NCBI GenBank assembly: GCA_963922205.1
Contig: CAWUHX010000226.1
Coordinates: 372,001-436,000, forward strand
DNA: 64,000 bases
Direction of reading: 5' to 3'
Source: Romanomermis culicivorax
Lineage: Eukaryota > Nematoda > Enoplea > Mermithida > Mermithidae
Shown here: positions 58,193 through 64,000 of the stretch, one piece after another
How the letters are laid out: the number at the start of each line of letters is the position of its first letter
Position numbering within the stretch: the stretch's first letter is position 1
Program-made: the position numbers and the translations under genes
Notes under the pieces: generated by a model
Told to the model about the DNA's origin: nothing
What the model saw: the letters and a program-made list of their open reading frames with translations, nothing else
The model's database searches: none

Positions 58193-60607
58193 TTACTTAT
58201 CAAAATAGTCACCAGCCAGCAAATCACTCTCAAACTCTAAATGAGCATCATACAATACGGGGTCTTCCAATGCACTTTCATTTTCACACACTTCATCCAC
58301 ATTTTCCTCAACATAATAATATGTATCAATGTTATTATGTCGGTAGGCTGCCTCTCGAGACCAGAAACTTTGTATCTGCTGGGGCATTAGGAAATCATCC
58401 TTGCTGACAATATTACCACATCACATTTCTTCGGCAATAATGTTGTAATCAAACTTCTGTCGTCTAGCAATGCCCTCTTCAAACTTTGACAGGAGAAAGC
58501 ACCTTTGATTTGGTTTTAATGGATAACAAGGGCGATTCTTCATCAATGCCCATCCTTTGCCTATTGGTTCAGATAATTCATTTTCATAGAATCCTTGCAG
58601 TGCTTCTCGCATCTCAGGCATTTCAGGTGTTAATCTAACTGATTCAAAATGGTTGCTATAGCTTTGTATTGGAATGTCCTTGAGGCTAACATGCTGAGGT
58701 ACCAACTGATTTCAGTCTGCTAGAAGATGGCCTAACAGGTTTTCCTCGCAAACAAACATAATGCAACCTTTTTCTGGACAACTGAATATATTGTCTTGAC
58801 TTAAATCAGCCTAGGCTGGTTCCACAGCAAATTCATCATCATTCTCTGGCATTTCGGTGTTGTGTTTCTGTTGTGTATCTTTTGACTCTATCTTCAGTTC
58901 AATCAAAAAATTGCTTCCAGCATAGCTGCTGTAGCTGGCTGATTTTCATGGTATGCTAGCAGTGCTACCAGTTCTGGGAAAATGGTTCTCTTGTTCTCTA
59001 ACTGATACAACCTTTCCAGCACCAATTTTATAGGCACACTAAGCATGCATGGCACTCAACTCAAACAAAAAGTTTGAATATGAATTTACACCAGGCAGCT
59101 CGTGTAGCACAGCATTTGATGTTGTTAATTTGCTATAGATCAACGAAGTGCCTTTAGTGCCCTGGTAAGCAGATGCACACCTCACAAATTGTTTGTGCCT
59201 TTATTATTTTTATCAACATACAAGCATACCTGATGTTTTACTAATGCTGCTATTCAATCACAAGCACCCTTGCTATGCTGAGGTTCACTGAAATCCCATC
59301 ACTGTATTTTAATATCAGTCAGTTTGGAAATGACTGGCGAGGCAAGCAGGGTTGAAGCACTATGATAACAGGCTGCATTGTCCGATCAATAGAAGGCTGT
59401 GTTGATGAATGACTTTCCAGATCAAATTTACTTCAGTGTGTCCATAACTATTCCAAGAACTGCATTTCTGTCCTGCTTCATAGTGTCAAAGACATGTAGG
59501 TATGTAAATGCAGTACTGGAGCTATCCATCTACTGACATAAGAACATAACTTATATGCCAGGAAGTTCTTTGTTTTCCAAACCAAGAAACCTGATCTTCT
59601 CGACCACTTGCTGACAGCCACTTCATGGCCCAATCGACTTGGACATATACTTCATTATTCTTTAGATTCCTAATGATTTCTGTTTGAGCCAGGTCCTGAT
59701 GCACAGATCACAATTGGTGTTTCTGCCATTCCAGCACATTCTTTGCATCTTCTTGAGTTAAGTATTCATTTTCTGCTTTCTCCAAATGATTACTGAAAGC
59801 CATATATCATTTAGCTTTACCTAAATTTCTTCGATGACACATTAATTTGTTGACAGTTGTCACATTGCAGATCATGATTGTGATCCTCCCATAAACTCTG
59901 TAAGTCTTTATCCATTGGATCACTCAGGGTAAACGAAGAACTATGTTTGGTGATATGTGAACTTTGCTTTATGTGTAAACCACAGTTACTTCTGGGGTAA
60001 AACTTTGCATCTTTCAATTTTACTACAATGCTTAAGATCCATTCTTTGCCAAGTGGTGCATCAAAGGTTGTGATCATCTTGATGAGCCGGTCAATTGATT
60101 CAGTTCCCGAAAAGTGATATGATCTAAGTCATACACAGACTTCCTTGTAAGAGCAATACAAAAGCCCAGCATTCACAGTAAAGTGCTTCGGCTCATCAGC
60201 AAACGACCTTCATTCGTCTCCTCAAGGAATTTTTTGTATAACATTACCATTCTTTTATTGATCATGCTTCGCATCATTTTTGAAATATCAACTTTTTCAC
60301 CAGATTAAAGTGTAGCAGTTGAAGTTCCAAATGGCAACTCGGACATGATATGGGGTGAGGTAATGAAGGAAATGAAACTGTTGACTTTCTGTGGTTCATA
60401 ACAGATTCGCTGTACCTCAAGCTTTGTTAGTGTAGCACTTCCATACTTCCTTGCCAAAAACCTGGATAATCTGTAGTAGTGTCTACTGACACCAAGTAAA
60501 TACATTTGGATTTCACCAAAAGAAACGTGAAGTGTCATTATTGCTAGGCAATGCTTTCTGATAGATGGTGACTGGCCATTGCAGAAGCATACTACAATAC
60601 TCTCCAT
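58193..60607 (-). pseudogene. Decayed transposase-like gene of the long-TIR element
   Basis: Minus-strand fragments keep order but are broken by stops and shifts: 60607-60305 (VSRHYYRLSR, FITSPHIM, LPFGTST), 60077-59817 (DHNHDLQCDNCQQ), 59704-59522 (VQVDWAMKWL, SWFGKQRTSWHIS) and 58705-58421 (GKGWALMKNRP, LKPNQRCFLLSKFEEG). From memory, this word order (a D[WF]AMK..P/S..RE..SWFGK..SWH block, then a GWALK...FL..KF..G tail) is common to a large uncharacterised transposon-like protein family in cnidarians and other invertebrates. The Asp of DWAMK may be a catalytic acid; that is inference. Confidence 0.6.
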
Positions 60608-60639
60608 TATTCTTGATAGATTTTGATGTAACTTTCAGC

Positions 60640-61713
60640 CAGGCTTTTTTTTGGTTTGAAAACCAGGAGCCAAATGGCTCCTAGGCCTAAATTTTTAGGG
60701 GCCAAATTAAAATTTTGGGAGCCAAAAATTTTTAATTGAAGATTATTGAAAAACGTGCTTGTAACACACTGTAGAATGTACTATATAATTAAATTATGTA
60801 GATATTCAATCAGTTGATACGAGTTTTAAAAAATCACTGTTCAAAATTTGATTTCCACCCAGCATTTTCAGTTACAGGCATCTTTCCACACGTGCAAACA
60901 TCGGCCGAGAAATCTTTGTGCAAAGAAAATTTTTTATGCAAAAAATGTGATATTTCGTTTAATGTTGCACAAATCTTCATCCAAGATTGCACTTGAGTTC
61001 ATTTCCTTCCGACTCAAAAGTATAGGGTTTTGAAATTGCAGCTTCTGTTCTCATTGTTCTGTTGTTTCCTATATCTTTCCGGCACTATGCAACGATTTTT
61101 TTCAGGTTTTGACACTCTAAAAGCTGGAAAATCAATTTAAGGATAACTTATTCGATAAACATACAAGGTTCGAAAACATATCATTTTACAAACTGAAAAA
61201 TATGTTCATACTTTCATAAGTTTGACAAGCTCAAATTAAACTTGGAATTTATGAAAATCACCTCCATTATAATCATGAATTCAAACTCGGCTCCATATTT
61301 AAAATAATAGTAACAAAAATGGAAAAAATTGAGATTTTGATCACCAGAATTCTTTTGCATCAAATGCACCAAAATTCATCTTTTCCATGTCGAACCCCCA
61401 TGTTTTTTCCCTTCGTCGAGAATTTTTTTTCCAGAAAGTTTGATTTGTAGAGAAACAGTGAATAGACTAATTTAAAAAATGATATAATAAGATCCGGCGC
61501 GAAGCGCCAGAAAATTTTTGATGTTTTATGATTTAGAGCCTGTAAAACACTTACTTCAAATCTAAAATTGAGTGAGAACAGCTACAATTCACTATAACAT
61601 AAACGAATATGTCAAAATTTTAGGAGCCAAAATGGCTCCTAGACCTAAAATTTTAGGAGCCATTTTCAATCTTTTAGGGGCCCAGGCCCCTAAAATGACT
61701 AAAAAAAAGCCTG
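60640..61713. mobile_element. hAT-type MITE with perfect 8-bp duplication
   Basis: Starts CAGGCTTTTTTTTGGT and ends ACTAAAAAAAAGCCTG. The flank CTTTCAGC is exactly duplicated (60632-60639 and 61714-61721). GGAGCCAAATGGCTCCTAGGCCTAA-type self-complementary blocks lie inside both ends, and a CCGGCGCGAAGCGCC hairpin is at 61494-61508. It inserted into the long-TIR element, so it is the younger of the two. Confidence 0.85.
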
Positions 61714-62700
61714 CTTTCAGCAAATTTTCAGCCAATGCTCCTTATTTTCTGGTTCTAGTATTAAGATACTGAATTAACTTTGTTAAAACACAAAAATGCA
61801 AAAAATATTGATTTTTGAGCAATTTTTAGGATTTTGCTTTGTTTGAATCTGTGTAGCTTCTCAAGGGGTATTCAAATCGTGATGCTGTTTTCACAGCTAC
61901 TATAGGAATGTAGGTATGAACCAAAGAATAAAAAGATCAAATTCTGCAGCATGGTAGGCAAAAGTGCTCGGAGTGCCTCTAAGCAGGATTTTTTTCTTCT
62001 AATTTTTGACTGTTCAAACATTCTTGCAGAGTGTGAAATGTCTGCCTGTGAAACAATTAATACATCAAACTATAGTCTGTTAGTTATTTGAGATAATTCT
62101 ACAGTATAGGTAATAAATATATCACAAGGGGTAGACAAGGGCCACCTGGCAAATATAATGATTTTGATGAAATTTCATAAGTATGCCTTCTTCAGAGTAG
62201 TGCAGCTCCCAAAATGGTACAAAAATTTTGATGAAAACTTAACCAAATCAGTAAAAATGGATGAGCTACAATACAAGAAAATGAAATTCTGCAGCTTCTG
62301 GCTTCTGATGGGAAGGTGCTTGATAGTGCCCATAAACAAAATTTTTTCAATTTTGATGGCTCATTTTTGACACTTTAAACTTTATGAAAAAGTGTAGTAT
62401 GCAATTATTTACTGTAAATAATACATCAGAAGAGAGCTTGTTTTATTCCGTTCAAAATAAACGTTCATTCATCAAATAAGATCAATCAGATCTTAAAATA
62501 TGGCTTGCCTAGCAAGACCACTGAAAAACGCAGAAAAATCATCAATTTTCAAACTTTGGCATACTGTAGCGGTGTGAATTTTCGTTTACCAGCAAAACGA
62601 ATGGTACCATGGAAATCAGCGCATGAAACTACCCAATACATCTGATTTTGAGGTATGATTAATTTTCAACTTAATGTCGTGTCTCAAGAGGTTGACACAC

Positions 62701-63149
62701 ATTTTTTCCAAGAATTGACCCGACTTTTGATGCTTTGCTGATCCATTTTACATTCTCAGTAGCTTACATATGAAGGACACAATAGTATATTAGAATAAAA
62801 TCAGCATTAGAGTGGCTGAATAGGTGAAAATTCAAATAAAAAAGATTGATTAAAGTTTTAAACGGATGCATTTTCTAATGTCATGTAAATGATAGTCCAA
62901 AAATTTAGCAGTTAAAGTTTGGCATCCTAATCGAATTCTTCTTTGTGGAAGCTGACAAATAAAAATGTGAAAGACCATTGAAAAGCTCAAAAATTTACAG
63001 ATAATGAGTGAAACGTATAAAATGAAAATCAATAAGAAAATGAGTTTTAGCACCTGCAAAAAACTTGTCGTCTTTTAGTGCGAGCAACAAATTTTTTTGT
63101 GTTTATTTTAAGTCATAACTGAAATTATTATTGTTGGTATTAGGATAGG
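62701..63149. other. No feature recognised
   Basis: AT-rich sequence outside the right arm of the long-TIR element. The minus-strand frame at 62850-63059 has no recognised domain. Confidence 0.3.
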
Positions 63150-64000
63150 AGTGAAAAAAATTGACATTGCCCACTGGCAGAATTTCCGACCAGTTGGGGG
63201 GGGGGGGTTAATTCGAAATTTGGGGGAGGGGGTCGAAAAAAGTCGAAATTTTTCCCAAACAAGACCAAAAACATACATTTTTTGCAAATTTTTTTAATTT
63301 TTCTCAAACTGGGGGGGGGGTGGGTGATGTTGGGTACATGGTTGGCCAAGTCTGGGGGGGTCCCCCCCAAGTATAGGTATGCAACTGGCACAGATGTCCG
63401 TTCTTGCTAAAAAATATGTGTCAAGAGCAAGATTAACGGAAACTTTTTTGCTGTCGATATTTTTCATTTTCAGCTGAAATTTCGTGACAGCAAAGGTCGA
63501 TGGTTACATACCTATGATTGGGGGGGGGGCCCAACTTGCCCAATCATATACTCAATTCCCCCCCCCCAGTTCGGAAAAAATTGGCAAAAAAGTGTTTTTG
63601 GCCTTTTTAGGAAAAATTTTGACTTTTTTCGACCCCCTCCTCCAAAATTTCGGATTTATCCACCCCCCAACTGGTCGGACCTCTTACAAGTATGGATGGT
63701 TATGGTACCTTATGTCCAAAAATTGTCTTGTTGCGTTCTATCTGTAATGAGATTAGCCATTTTACTTGTCGAAGAAGTAACTCGAACAGAAATTATAATG
63801 GCGACCAAAGTTGACCACATACAGTATATCTTTATATTAAATGAAGATCAGCATTCTTTCGTTCATACATTCCTTGAGCAAGATCAACACGTCACCTTCC
63901 TAACATGCCTGAGGTCCGACCAGTTGGGGGTGGGAGTTTAACCCGAAATTATGGGGGAGGAGTTCGAAAAAAGTCAAAATTTTTCTCGAAAAAGGCCAAA
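63150..64000. repeat. G/C-tract dispersed repeats, three copies
   Basis: Copies at 63150-63380 (reverse), 63500-63700 (forward) and 63900-64000 (reverse, cut by the window end). Each pairs a 7-12 base G or C tract with AAAAAAGTCGAAATTTTTC and CCAACTGGTCGGAC words. They match the repeat at 270-460. The alternating orientation makes long inverted pairs. Confidence 0.6.

Larger units (their letters stand above)
56450..62700 (-). mobile_element. Large DNA transposon with roughly 1-kb terminal inverted repeats
   Basis: About 56540-57500 (left arm) and 61740-62690 (right arm) are inverted copies: for example TTTACAGTAAATAATTGCAT, CACAAGGGGTAGACAAGGGC and TGAAACAATTAATACATCAA occur in one arm and reversed in the other. 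Identity is about 85% by eye. The 4-kb interior carries a broken minus-strand transposase-like reading (58193-60607) and a younger hAT MITE (60640-61713). A second copy's left arm is at 33985-40211. The outermost ends and target duplication could not be fixed. The superfamily is not assigned. Confidence 0.75.

Noticed and set aside
63484..63747. Plus-strand 87-codon frame near the window end
   Set aside because: Translation of the G/C-tract repeat, the same peptide as at 202-384.
1..64000. CRISPR arrays, operons, bacterial-type systems
   Set aside because: Spliced genes, polyadenylation signals and animal gene families show this is eukaryotic nuclear DNA; no regularly spaced short repeats of CRISPR type were seen.

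Overview
The window is animal nuclear DNA: AT-rich, intron-rich and heavily loaded with transposons. Three host genes can be rebuilt exon by exon, with canonical GT/AG junctions and reading phases that close exactly, and a fourth, two-exon gene is unassigned. One of the three is an ADAR-family protein. That family is confined to metazoans, so the source is an animal, most likely an invertebrate. I cannot name the lineage.

Layout. 1-9.4 kb holds no recognisable host gene: a G/C-tract repeat, two minisatellites, an internally deleted PIF/Harbinger transposon and small inverted-repeat elements. 9784-23048 (minus) is a ten-exon gene for a 962-residue protein with three dsRNA-binding domains, one further degenerate one, and a complete adenosine-deaminase (ADAR-type) domain that has lost its catalytic glutamate, two zinc cysteines and the base-flipping glutamate. 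24913-32044 (minus) is SAE1/AOS1, the small subunit of the SUMO-activating enzyme (8 exons, 358 residues). 32.1-41 kb is a nested transposon pile: a LINE fragment, a long-inverted-repeat element, two solo LTRs in opposite orientation, a TTA-flanked inverted-repeat element, a dimeric tRNA-derived SINE and a MITE. 41684-45321 (plus) is a two-exon gene for an unassigned protein with about seven membrane segments. A tRNA-Phe(GAA) gene lies at 46960-47032. 48882-53626 (minus) is SLC30A9/ZnT9, a mitochondrial zinc transporter (11 exons, 584 residues). From 54.1 kb to the end there is a hAT-type MITE, a large decayed DNA transposon with roughly 1 kb inverted repeats and a broken transposase, and more G-tract repeats.

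How the parts relate. ADAR-like and SAE1 lie head to tail on the minus strand with about 1.9 kb between them; nothing else suggests a functional link. Each of the three minus-strand genes has a polypyrimidine-AG site 9-42 bases before its ATG, which suggests 5' UTR introns or spliced-leader trans-splicing. Introns are full of elements: the SAE1 introns hold three dateable insertions.

Most surprising host feature: an apparently intact, phase-perfect ADAR-family gene whose deaminase keeps fold-defining motifs and much of the C-terminal inositol-phosphate pocket but cannot plausibly deaminate. It looks like a dedicated dsRNA-binding pseudo-deaminase. All calls come from reading the sequence; no database search was run.
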